From contig CAMFES010000014.1 of NCBI GenBank assembly GCA_945949525.1, positions 1-33,007 of the forward strand: a stretch of 33,007 nucleotides of DNA. The letters run 5' to 3'. The position numbers were made by a program, and so were the translations under genes. This document shows, piece by piece, positions 23,944 to 30,973 of the stretch (its first letter is position 1; each line of letters begins with the position of its first letter). The DNA is from an uncultured Veillonellaceae bacterium. Lineage in GTDB: Bacteria; Bacillota; Negativicutes; Selenomonadales; Selenomonadaceae. The notes below the pieces were generated by a model that saw only the letters and a program-made list of their open reading frames with translations, made no database searches and was not told the DNA's origin.

Positions 23944-24198
23944 TTACTGCTGTGCCTTGTACTGCTTCAGCGCCTGTGCCAGCTGGTCAGGGCAGGAGGT
24001 AGTCTTCGCCCCGCAGCGGATGCCCTCCAGCCTCTTGATAACCTCGTCAATATCCATGCCCTCGGTCAATTTGCCCAGTCCCTGCAAATTGCCGTTGCAG
24101 CCCCCCAGCGCCTGAAAGCCCTTCAGCTTATTGTCCTCCACCTCAAAACGCATCAAACGCGGGCAGATGCCCTGCGGTACATACTCTATTTTTGCCAT
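23944..24198 (-). CDS. TSCPD domain protein (TIGR03905 family)
   Basis: A small 84-residue protein of the TIGR03905/TSCPD group. It contains the paired cysteine motifs of this domain: GICPRLMRFEVEDNKL, GGCNGNLQGL, and IRCGAKTTSCPDQLAQAL, which holds the TSCPD signature. The domain is related to the zinc-binding C-terminal part of vitamin-B12-type ribonucleotide reductases, but the stand-alone proteins have no established role. ATG 24198 was chosen over 24207 because GGAAGG sits nine bases before it and only just upstream of the other. Confidence 0.85.
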   Translation of the reverse strand: MAKIEYVPQGICPRLMRFEVEDNKLKGFQALGGCNGNLQGLGKLTEGMDIDEVIKRLEGIRCGAKTTSCPDQLAQALKQYKAQQ

Positions 24199-24304
24199 TT
24201 TTCTCATCCTTCCTAAATATGCAACACATTTTTACTCTCACAAAAATACCTGTGCCACGCTCCCCACATACAGGCAGCCAAAAATCAACCAATCATCAGC
24301 CTGA

Positions 24305-25213
24305 CTAATCTGCCAGCTCCGTCAGCGCATCTGCCAACAGGCCGAACTCCTCCAGTGAGAAGGTTTCACCCCGGCGGGTGCTGTCCAGACCGCATTTCTC
24401 AAAGGCCCCTGCAATCTGCTCCGGCAGAAAGCCTGCTCCCTTCATGGCGTTTGACATGGTCTTGCGGCGCTGCCCGAAGGCGGCCTTCACCACCCGGAAG
24501 AACATTTTCTCGCTCTTTACCGCCACTGCCGGTTTTTCCCTGACATGGCAGACAATAACCACCGAATCCACCTCCGGCGCCGGAATAAAGGAGCGAGGCG
24601 GCACATCAAAGGCAATCTGCGGCCTTGTATAATACTGCACGGCCACGGACAGGGCCCCGTAAATCTTGCTGCCCGGCCCTGCCACCATGCGCAGGGCGAC
24701 CTCCTTCTGCACCATGGTCACCAGCACGCTGATAGGCAGATGCTGCTCCAGAAGCGCCATCAATATAGGCGTGGTGATGTAGTAGGGCAGGTTTGCCGCC
24801 ACCTTGAAGGGCTGATCCCCCATCAGCTCACGGATATTGACCTTGAGTATATCCCCCGGCACAATGGTTACATTATCGTATCCGGCAAGGGTTTCCGCCA
24901 GAACTGCCGGCAGCTTCTTGTCCAGCTCCACAGCCGTAACCTCCGCCCCGGACTCCGCTAGTCCCTGGGTCAGGGTGCCTATGCCCGGGCCGATTTCCAA
25001 AATCCTGTCCCCAGGCCCGGCCTCTGCCGCATCCACAATTCCCTGTACGATGCCCGAATCCACCAGAAAATTCTGTCCCAGCTTCTTTGCCGCCCGCAGA
25101 TTGAACGCCTTCATGATATGGCGCGTCACCTGGGGATTGGCAATAACCGGATGCGGCGATTTTGCCTTCCCTGCCAGTGCCTGGGAAATATCCTTGTCTA
25201 TGTTTTCCGTCAT
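24305..25213 (-). CDS. rsmA: 16S rRNA (adenine1518/1519-N6)-dimethyltransferase RsmA (KsgA)
   Basis: RsmA dimethylates two adjacent adenines in helix 45 of 16S rRNA during late small-subunit assembly; its loss gives kasugamycin resistance. The 302-residue protein has KKLGQNFLVDSGIVQGIVD, SAM motif I ILEIGPGIGTLTQGLAE, the VELDKKL motif, PGDILKVN, the catalytic NLPYYITTPILM and the C-terminal FGQRRKTMSNAMKG. AAAGGAAAG precedes the ATG. It lies 32 bases after rnmV on the same strand, a pairing common in Firmicutes. Confidence 0.97.
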   Translation of the reverse strand: MTENIDKDISQALAGKAKSPHPVIANPQVTRHIMKAFNLRAAKKLGQNFLVDSGIVQGIVDAAEAGPGDRILEIGPGIGTLTQGLAESGAEVTAVELDKKLPAVLAETLAGYDNVTIVPGDILKVNIRELMGDQPFKVAANLPYYITTPILMALLEQHLPISVLVTMVQKEVALRMVAGPGSKIYGALSVAVQYYTRPQIAFDVPPRSFIPAPEVDSVVIVCHVREKPAVAVKSEKMFFRVVKAAFGQRRKTMSNAMKGAGFLPEQIAGAFEKCGLDSTRRGETFSLEEFGLLADALTELAD

Positions 25214-25245
25214 GAAACTTTCCTTTCCAGCTTCCGCTCCTATTC

Positions 25246-25809
25246 CTATTCTGATTCTGATGCCAATTCTGCTTCCAGCTCTGCCAGCGCCCTGTCAAAT
25301 TCCTCCCTGGTCACGCCATAATGGTTAAGCCGCAGGAGAAAGGTCTTGGCATTGGCATAGCCCACACCCAGCATTGCCCCCAGCCTTGCCCTGCGGCGGG
25401 AGGCATCGGCACCGCCGCTGACACCGGCCCTGAGCAGATCTGCCCCCGTAAAGGTACGCTTTGGCTCCCAGTCCATGGTGCGCACCTTTTCCAGCGCCTT
25501 CCTGATGGCCTCCGGCGAGGCCTGCTCTATGCCTATATCATCGTTGGCAGTGGCATCCTCCCGCGGTACAAAGGCGTGCTTTGCCTCCGGAAACCTTTTG
25601 GTCAGAAACCTGCGAATCCGCTCACCGGCGGAATCCGGGTCTGTCAGGATGATAATGCCACGCTTTTTATATGCTTTTTCAATGGCATCCAGGGCCTTCG
25701 GCTTCAGGTTGAACCCTTCCGTGATGATGCAGTCAGCCTCCACAGCCTTGCTGATGGCCACCACATCCATCTTGCCCTCGACAACCAGAACTTCCTTTAT
25801 CAAAATCAA
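25246..25809 (-). CDS. rnmV: Ribonuclease M5 (5S rRNA maturation)
   Basis: RNase M5 is a TOPRIM-domain nuclease that matures the ends of 5S rRNA. The TOPRIM motifs are VLVVEGKMDVVAI (catalytic Glu), IITEGFNL and ILTDPDSAGERIRR (DxD-like), followed by the C-terminal DUF4093 region (KVRTMDWEPKRTFTGADLLRAGVSGG). The start appears to be TTG at 25809, with AAGGG five bases upstream overlapping the tmk stop. Its 187 aa match the family. It is translationally linked to tmk and followed by rsmA. Confidence 0.93.
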   Translation of the reverse strand: MILIKEVLVVEGKMDVVAISKAVEADCIITEGFNLKPKALDAIEKAYKKRGIIILTDPDSAGERIRRFLTKRFPEAKHAFVPREDATANDDIGIEQASPEAIRKALEKVRTMDWEPKRTFTGADLLRAGVSGGADASRRRARLGAMLGVGYANAKTFLLRLNHYGVTREEFDRALAELEAELASESE

Positions 25810-25810
25810 T

Positions 25811-26497
25811 CTATCCCTTCAATACTTCCTTCACAATATTATACACATCATGATGAATGTCTTCAATACTGCGCACCCTGCCATCTGCACTGCACTGAAC
25901 CCTTGCCCAGCCGTATTTGTCAGCCACCGCGCTATAGGCCTCATGACAGCGGTGCAGATAGGCGCTGTCCTTCTCGTGAATATCCTTTTGCCGGTCAGCA
26001 TTTTTTTCCGCCCTGGCCGCAATCAGCCTGTCGCTGACCTCCGGTGGCATGTCGAGAAAAATCACCACGTCCGGCACCGGCAGCCCCAGCCTGCCAAACT
26101 CAAAATCCCACAGCCAGTCCAAAAACGCCTCCCGCTCTGCCGCATCCTGCAGCTTTACCGCCTGATGCACCATGTTAGAGGTAGTATACCTGTCGGCAAT
26201 GATGACCGCGCCATGTTCATAAGCTTCCTTCCATTTCAGATGATATGAGGCGTAGCGATCCACAGCAAAAAAAGCCGAAGCCCCGTATGCGCTGACATCA
26301 TCAGCCTTTTCCCCAAAGGCACCTCCCAGGTACATGCGCACCAGCGCCGAGGAATCCGAAGCATAATCCGGGTACTCCACCTTGATTACCTCATGCCCCT
26401 CCTTCTTCAGCCTGTCGTACAGGGCCCTGGTCTGGGTGGCCTTGCCGGAGCCGTCACCGGCCTCTATTGTAATCAGCCTGCCTTTTGCTTTTGACAT
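25811..26497 (-). CDS. tmk: Thymidylate kinase (dTMP kinase)
   Basis: Tmk phosphorylates dTMP to dTDP for DNA synthesis. The P-loop GDGSGKATQT is near residue 15, the DRYxxSN-type motif appears as ADRYTTSNMVHQA, and FLDMPPEVSDRLI with the Arg-rich lid follows. The substitution KA instead of KT/KS in the P-loop places it in the divergent thymidylate-kinase branch common in Clostridia and Negativicutes. ATG 26497 was chosen; two upstream in-frame starts lie within nine bases and are too close to the GGAAAGGA site. Its neighbour upstream is the Orn/Lys/Arg decarboxylase, the same pairing as yaaO-tmk in Bacillus. Confidence 0.9.
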   Translation of the reverse strand: MSKAKGRLITIEAGDGSGKATQTRALYDRLKKEGHEVIKVEYPDYASDSSALVRMYLGGAFGEKADDVSAYGASAFFAVDRYASYHLKWKEAYEHGAVIIADRYTTSNMVHQAVKLQDAAEREAFLDWLWDFEFGRLGLPVPDVVIFLDMPPEVSDRLIAARAEKNADRQKDIHEKDSAYLHRCHEAYSAVADKYGWARVQCSADGRVRSIEDIHHDVYNIVKEVLKG

Positions 26498-26623
26498 CAG
26501 CAACATTTCCTTTCCAAAAATCTATATCTGCAACCTGCACCGGCACAGGGCACGCTCCTGTAAAAAGTGCTGTCATGCCGCCATACTGCCGCACCATTGC
26601 TATAACTTATATTGTGACACTCA

Positions 26624-28120
26624 TCAGCTCTGTATTACCCTGATGGTAGCCAGCCTGCCATCTGCCGGGCCGGACAGGCGCATCCCCAGAGCCTGATAAC
26701 GGCGTATGTAGCTGATGATTTCCGCCGTAATCTCCTCACCGGGACACAACAGCGGCACCCCCGGCGGGTAGAAGGCCACCGTTTCCGCTGAAACGGCTCC
26801 TGCAGCCTCTTCCAAGGGAACAGGCCTGACCGCGGCAAAAAACGCGTCCCTGGGATTCATGCGCTGCACCGGCCGCGGCATATCGCCCATGGCCTCCGCA
26901 GCTTCATACCCCTCCGGCCTGCCACCGGCTGACAGATGCCGGGCGGCCATGTCCTTTAGTGCCGCCAGCAGGCGCTTTACCACAGCCTCATTATCCGCCA
27001 TGGAAATGATAAACAGCAGGCTGCGGGCATCGGAAAGCTCGCACTGTATCTTGTACTGATGCCGCAGTATCAGCTCCGCCTCCGGGCCATCCACAGCCAG
27101 TCCGTCAAGATTGACCGTCACCTTGGTATCGTCAAGGCATACCGCACCGCTGTCAATTCCGGTGTGGCAGCTTTCCCTGCCGGGACTGTACAGACCGGTT
27201 ATTTTGTTGACCTCGGCACGCAAAAATCGTGACAGGCGCACCGCCTCCGCCATGCGCTCCCTGCCTTCCTCCGCCATCTGCAGCCTGGCTATATCCAGTG
27301 AGGCCAGCAGCAGCTGGTTGGGGCTGGTGGACTGCAAAAGGCCTGCCGCCTGCCGCAGCCTGCTCCTGTCCACACGGCTGCTGCCTATGTGCAGCATGGA
27401 GGTCTGGGTCATGGAGCCCAGCAGCTTGTGAGTGCTTTGCGCCGCCACATCCGCCCCCAGCTCTATGGCCTGAAGGGGCAGCTCCTGGCTGAAGCGCAGG
27501 TGGGCGCCATGAGCCTCATCCACCAGCAGCAGCATGCCAGCCTCATGTACCGCCTCTGCGATAGCCCGCAAATCACAGCAAAAGCCGTAATAAGTAGGAT
27601 ACACCGCCACCAGCGCCCTGGCCCCGGGATGGTCGGCTATGGCCCCTTGCACGGCAGACAGGCTCAGCCCCATGGCGATGCCCAGCCTTCTGTCTACCTC
27701 CGGCTGAATATACACAGGCACGGCACCTGCCAGTATCACGCCTCCGATAATGGAGCGGTGGGCATTCCGTGGTATCAGCACCTCATCTCCCGGCGACAGG
27801 GTGCCAGCCAGCATGGCATGGATTGCCCCCGTAGTGCCGTTGATGACAAACATGGTATCCTCTGCACCCCAAAGCTCCGCCGCCAAAGCCTCTGCCGCCT
27901 TGATGCACCCCTCCGGCTCATGGAGATCATCCAGCTCCTCCATGAGTGAAACCTCCTGCCGCAGGCCTTCCTCCGTAATCAGCTCCCTGAGCAGCCTGTG
28001 GGCTCCCAGCCCCTGCTTGTGCCCTGGAGTATGAAAAGCAAGGGCGCCGTCCCCTGCATATTCTTTCATTGCATGAGCAATCGGCGCCTCATATTGATTT
28101 AGCAGATATTCTTTTCTCAT
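26624..28120 (-). CDS. Orn/Lys/Arg decarboxylase family PLP enzyme (fold I, YaaO-like)
   Basis: A fold-type-I decarboxylase of the short YaaO/SpeA-type group that acts on arginine, lysine or ornithine for polyamine synthesis; the substrate cannot be read from sequence. Visible motifs: FHTPGHKQGLG near the N terminus, DDLHEPEGCIKAAEALAAELWGAEDTMFVINGTTGAIHAML, the PLP aspartate in LLVDEAHGAHL and the Schiff-base lysine in QSTHKLLGSMTQTSML. The C-terminal domain (YPPGVPLLCPGEEI) is typical. About 498 aa. The ribosome-binding site is weak; a GTG at 28129 is an alternative start. It lies between degS and tmk on one strand. Confidence 0.88.
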   Translation of the reverse strand: MRKEYLLNQYEAPIAHAMKEYAGDGALAFHTPGHKQGLGAHRLLRELITEEGLRQEVSLMEELDDLHEPEGCIKAAEALAAELWGAEDTMFVINGTTGAIHAMLAGTLSPGDEVLIPRNAHRSIIGGVILAGAVPVYIQPEVDRRLGIAMGLSLSAVQGAIADHPGARALVAVYPTYYGFCCDLRAIAEAVHEAGMLLLVDEAHGAHLRFSQELPLQAIELGADVAAQSTHKLLGSMTQTSMLHIGSSRVDRSRLRQAAGLLQSTSPNQLLLASLDIARLQMAEEGRERMAEAVRLSRFLRAEVNKITGLYSPGRESCHTGIDSGAVCLDDTKVTVNLDGLAVDGPEAELILRHQYKIQCELSDARSLLFIISMADNEAVVKRLLAALKDMAARHLSAGGRPEGYEAAEAMGDMPRPVQRMNPRDAFFAAVRPVPLEEAAGAVSAETVAFYPPGVPLLCPGEEITAEIISYIRRYQALGMRLSGPADGRLATIRVIQS

Positions 28121-28131
28121 AAGCCACACTA

Positions 28132-29322
28132 TTACTCTTTTTCCAGCTTCGGATACGGCAGCTTGACATGAATCTTCGTACCTTCCCCCTGCACGGAAAT
28201 CACGTTCAGGGCAGCACCTATCAGCTTAGCTCTTTCCTCCATGCCCAGAATGCCGAAGTGACCATTGCCGGTACCGGTTCTGCGCATTTCCTCAATTTCC
28301 TCCATGTCAAAGCCCCGGCCCTCATCCGAAATCAAAATAGACAAATCATTCTGAGAGAACAAAAGCCGCAGACGCCCCTCGCTGACACCGGCGTGGCGGT
28401 GGATATTGTTCAGTCCCTCCTGAATGATGCGGAACAATGTTACCTCTACATGCTTTTCCAGGGCACGCTCCTTGCCATTGACCTGAAAATCCGTCTTTAG
28501 TATCTTGCGTTCCTCCAGCTTGCTGACCAGCTGCCGCAGGGCCGGCACCAGTCCCAGATCATCCAGGGACATAGGCCGCATATCAAATATAATCTGCCGC
28601 ACATCGGCAAGGCAGGTGCGAATCTGCCGCCTCAGCTCCTGCAGACCGGCCTTGGCCTCATCAGGGCGGGTATCCACCAGCCGTTCGCAGATGGAGGCCT
28701 GATAGATAAGGTTGGCCATCTCCTGAGCCGGGCCATCGTGGATTTCACGGGAAACCCTCAGCCGCTCATCCTCCTGGGCCTTGATAATCTGAACGCCCAG
28801 AAACTTGTTTTTGGAGGCGATATCCATCTGCGCCACCACATTGCTAATCTGGGATGTCAGGTAGCCCACCACCGTCCCCAGCTTGGTGGCCAGGCGCTCT
28901 GCCATCAGAAGGGTCTGTTCCATGCCCCGCAGCCTCAGCTCCAGCCTGTCCCGCTGACGGCGTGACTGGAACTCCTTCTCCTTGACCAGTGCAAGGCGTA
29001 CCTGCACATCCTTGACAGCCTCGTAGCTGGCCCGGATTTTATCCTCGGAATAATTGGCAAAATTACTGCTGACCTTCACCAGTCGCTGCTTTTCCTGCTG
29101 CTCGCAGTGAACCAGCACATCCACCTCATCCTGCAGCTTGGCGGTTTCCGCTTTCAGCTCCTTCAGCATAACCCGCGCCGCTTCCACATCATTTTTCGTA
29201 TTTTCGTAAATCTCAAATATCTGTCCCTTGCTATTTTCCATAGCATCCACAGTATTTTGAAAGGCTTCCCGAAGCAGCCGCTCTCCCTGCTGCTCCACAT
29301 CCATATCGCTAGAAAGCTTCAT
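28132..29322 (-). CDS. degS: DegS-like sensor histidine kinase
   Basis: DegS is a cytoplasmic kinase that phosphorylates DegU, controlling motility, competence and exoenzyme production in Bacillus. The 396-residue protein has no membrane helix. It begins with a long coiled-coil sensor region (about residues 10-160), then the HisKA_3 motif DERLRVSREIHDGPAQEMANL with His near 195, RQIIFDMRPMSLDDLGLVPALRQL, and an HATPase domain with IQEGLNNIHRHAGVS, ISDEGRGFDMEEIE and GHFGILGMEERAKLIGA. The TTG at 29328 is in frame, but ATG 29322 has GGAG seven bases upstream. It has a good sigma-A promoter (29369-29397). No response regulator gene is in the window. Confidence 0.92.
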   Translation of the reverse strand: MKLSSDMDVEQQGERLLREAFQNTVDAMENSKGQIFEIYENTKNDVEAARVMLKELKAETAKLQDEVDVLVHCEQQEKQRLVKVSSNFANYSEDKIRASYEAVKDVQVRLALVKEKEFQSRRQRDRLELRLRGMEQTLLMAERLATKLGTVVGYLTSQISNVVAQMDIASKNKFLGVQIIKAQEDERLRVSREIHDGPAQEMANLIYQASICERLVDTRPDEAKAGLQELRRQIRTCLADVRQIIFDMRPMSLDDLGLVPALRQLVSKLEERKILKTDFQVNGKERALEKHVEVTLFRIIQEGLNNIHRHAGVSEGRLRLLFSQNDLSILISDEGRGFDMEEIEEMRRTGTGNGHFGILGMEERAKLIGAALNVISVQGEGTKIHVKLPYPKLEKE

Positions 29323-29368
29323 TTCCAATCTCCCATATTGCCGAAATAACTAAACTATCCCAGCCTCT

Positions 29369-29397
29369 ATTGTACATTAGAAAGCGGATTTACGCAA
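29369..29397 (-). promoter_or_regulatory. Predicted sigma-A promoter of degS and downstream genes
   Basis: On the minus strand TTGCGT (29397-29392) and TACAAT (29374-29369) lie 17 bases apart; start near 29362, about 40 bases before the ATG. The closely packed genes degS, decarboxylase and tmk-rnmV-rsmA downstream could share it. Confidence 0.65.
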
Positions 29398-29455
29398 AGG
29401 CTTTCTGATTTTTTGGAGCAATGTTTAACAAATTCATTCCATGTGCCGGTGCAAC

Positions 29456-29494
29456 AAAAAAGGCACGACACATATCCGAAAACAGTGTCATGCC
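29456..29494 (-). terminator. Intrinsic terminator of the lysine/ornithine decarboxylase gene
   Basis: On the minus strand GGCATGACAC (29494-29485) pairs with GTGTCGTGCC (29471-29462) with one mismatch or wobble, followed by six T residues (29461-29456). It closes a single-gene transcript. Confidence 0.8.
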
Positions 29495-29518
29495 CATAAG
29501 CTCACAAAAATATCCGTA

Positions 29519-30673
29519 TCAGCTTACTGCCTTCTGCCCCAGGGCAGAGATATTGTCCTCATAGACAACGGTCTTGGCCGGCTGAAAGCCGTTGAAGCTG
29601 GTGGCGGCAGACGCACAATAGGAGCCGACCTCCGGAGTCAGCACCCTGTCCCCCACCTGCAGCTGCGGTGCCGGCAAATCCCTGGCTACCACATCAATGG
29701 AGTCACAGCTAGGCCCCACAAACACGGACGGCGTTTTTGCCCCGTCCCTGAAAAACTCCAGCTTGTATGTCCAATGGTCGAAGACAAGCCCGTTGTAGCT
29801 GCCGTACAATCCATCATCCAGCACATACCACGGCTGTCCGTTCCTCAGCTTGGTACCGATAACGGTGGTAACCAGGTTTACGGCTGTGCCGCACATGTAG
29901 CGCCCCGGCTCCGACCAGATTTCCACATCCGGAAACAGCTCATCAAGGCTGGTGCGGATGCTCTCCGTCATGGCATCCAGATTCGGCTCCGGCTGCCCAG
30001 TTTCAGGAATCGGCAGGCCACCGCCAATATCCAGAATCCTCAGGTCAAGCCCCTCACAGGCCGCCTTGTCAAAGAGCCTGCGGCACATCCTCAGCGCCCT
30101 GCCGTAAGCATCGGCCTTCAGGGACTGGCTGCCCACATGGAAGCAGATGCCTGCCGGCACCAGTCCGGCAGCTTTGGCTTTATGCAACAGTGGCAGTGCC
30201 AGCTCAGGCACCACCCCGAATTTTTCGTTCAGATTAACGACGGCTGATTCATTCTCCACCTGCACCCTGACAAGCACCCTGGCACCGGGAGCATTCTCAG
30301 CCAGCTTTGGTATTTCGCTTTCATCGTCGAAGGTAAATTTATCTACACCCGCTCGCGCCGCCAGAGCTATGCTGTCAGCAGGCTTTACAGGATTGGCGTA
30401 AATCATGCGGCTCCCGTCTATGCCCAGGGAACTCAGCAGCCTGATTTCGCCCTCGGAGGCCACATCGAAATTTGAGCCCAGGCTGGCCAGCCTTGTCAGC
30501 ACGGCCGGTTCCGGATTGGCCTTGATGGCGTAGAACACCTTTACCTGCGGCAGCCTGTGCCGGAGATAATGGTAATTTCTCTCCACCTTGTCCAGGGACA
30601 CCACCATAAAGGGCGTCGGATATTTTTCCGCCAGATAATTCATCTCTTCTTCAGTTAAACGAAAGCTATTCAT
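29519..30673 (-). CDS. ldc: Lysine/ornithine decarboxylase, Selenomonas type (fold III)
   Basis: This 384-residue PLP enzyme resembles eukaryotic ornithine decarboxylase and the bifunctional lysine/ornithine decarboxylase of Selenomonas ruminantium, whose cadaverine is linked to peptidoglycan and anchors the outer membrane. The PLP lysine is K51 in FYAIKANP, with FDVASEGEI, HVGSQS (from 179), DIGGGLPIP, SEPGRYM, YGSYNGLVFDHW and the catalytic C323 in VGPSCDSIDV. P54 and S322, which I recall as important for lysine use in the S. ruminantium enzyme, are kept; positions 44-46 read VKV. ATG 30673 has AGGAGG five bases upstream; the frame stays open upstream without a good site. It has its own promoter and terminator. 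Confidence 0.9.
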   Translation of the reverse strand: MNSFRLTEEEMNYLAEKYPTPFMVVSLDKVERNYHYLRHRLPQVKVFYAIKANPEPAVLTRLASLGSNFDVASEGEIRLLSSLGIDGSRMIYANPVKPADSIALAARAGVDKFTFDDESEIPKLAENAPGARVLVRVQVENESAVVNLNEKFGVVPELALPLLHKAKAAGLVPAGICFHVGSQSLKADAYGRALRMCRRLFDKAACEGLDLRILDIGGGLPIPETGQPEPNLDAMTESIRTSLDELFPDVEIWSEPGRYMCGTAVNLVTTVIGTKLRNGQPWYVLDDGLYGSYNGLVFDHWTYKLEFFRDGAKTPSVFVGPSCDSIDVVARDLPAPQLQVGDRVLTPEVGSYCASAATSFNGFQPAKTVVYEDNISALGQKAVS

Positions 30674-30691
30674 AACAACCTCCTCTTTTCT

Positions 30692-30718
30692 CATGGAGTC
30701 CCTTGCGGCTTCTCCATG
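30692..30718 (-). promoter_or_regulatory. Hairpin in the decarboxylase leader, just before the ribosome-binding site
   Basis: In the roughly 165-base leader of the fold-III decarboxylase, CATGGAG (30718-30712) pairs with CTCCATG (30698-30692) on the minus strand. It lies about 10 bases upstream of AGGAGG. A second CAGCAG/CTGCTG pairing lies further upstream. A regulatory role is possible but unproven. Confidence 0.3.
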
Positions 30719-30847
30719 CAGCATACATAGTACAGCAGCTGCTTTCGTCACACATAGGCTGCTGCACTCGGCGCAAAACATGCTGTCCGCCGACCATGTA
30801 CACTGTCTTTACATCTTTGTATTTTTTACAGCATATTTATGGGTTGC

Positions 30848-30876
30848 ATTATAGACCTATTCAACGGATATTGCAA
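30848..30876 (-). promoter_or_regulatory. Predicted sigma-A promoter of the lysine/ornithine decarboxylase gene
   Basis: On the minus strand TTGCAA (30876-30871) and a perfect TATAAT (30853-30848) lie exactly 17 bases apart. The start would be near 30841, giving a long leader of about 165 bases. Confidence 0.75.
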
Positions 30877-30888
30877 GCAAAAATACAT

Positions 30889-30946
30889 AAAAAAACAAGA
30901 CTGACAAGACAGGGGAGAATACAGACGCCTCCTGCCTGCCGGTCAG
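30889..30946 (-). terminator. Intrinsic terminator of the flagellin gene
   Basis: On the minus strand CTGACCGGCAGG (30946 down to about 30935) pairs with CCTGTCTTGTCAG (30913-30901) with a small bulge and one wobble, followed by TTG and a seven-T run (30895-30889). It lies about 28 bases after the flagellin stop. Confidence 0.8.
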
Positions 30947-30973
30947 CCTTGCAGCTATGCCGTATATTCCGTT

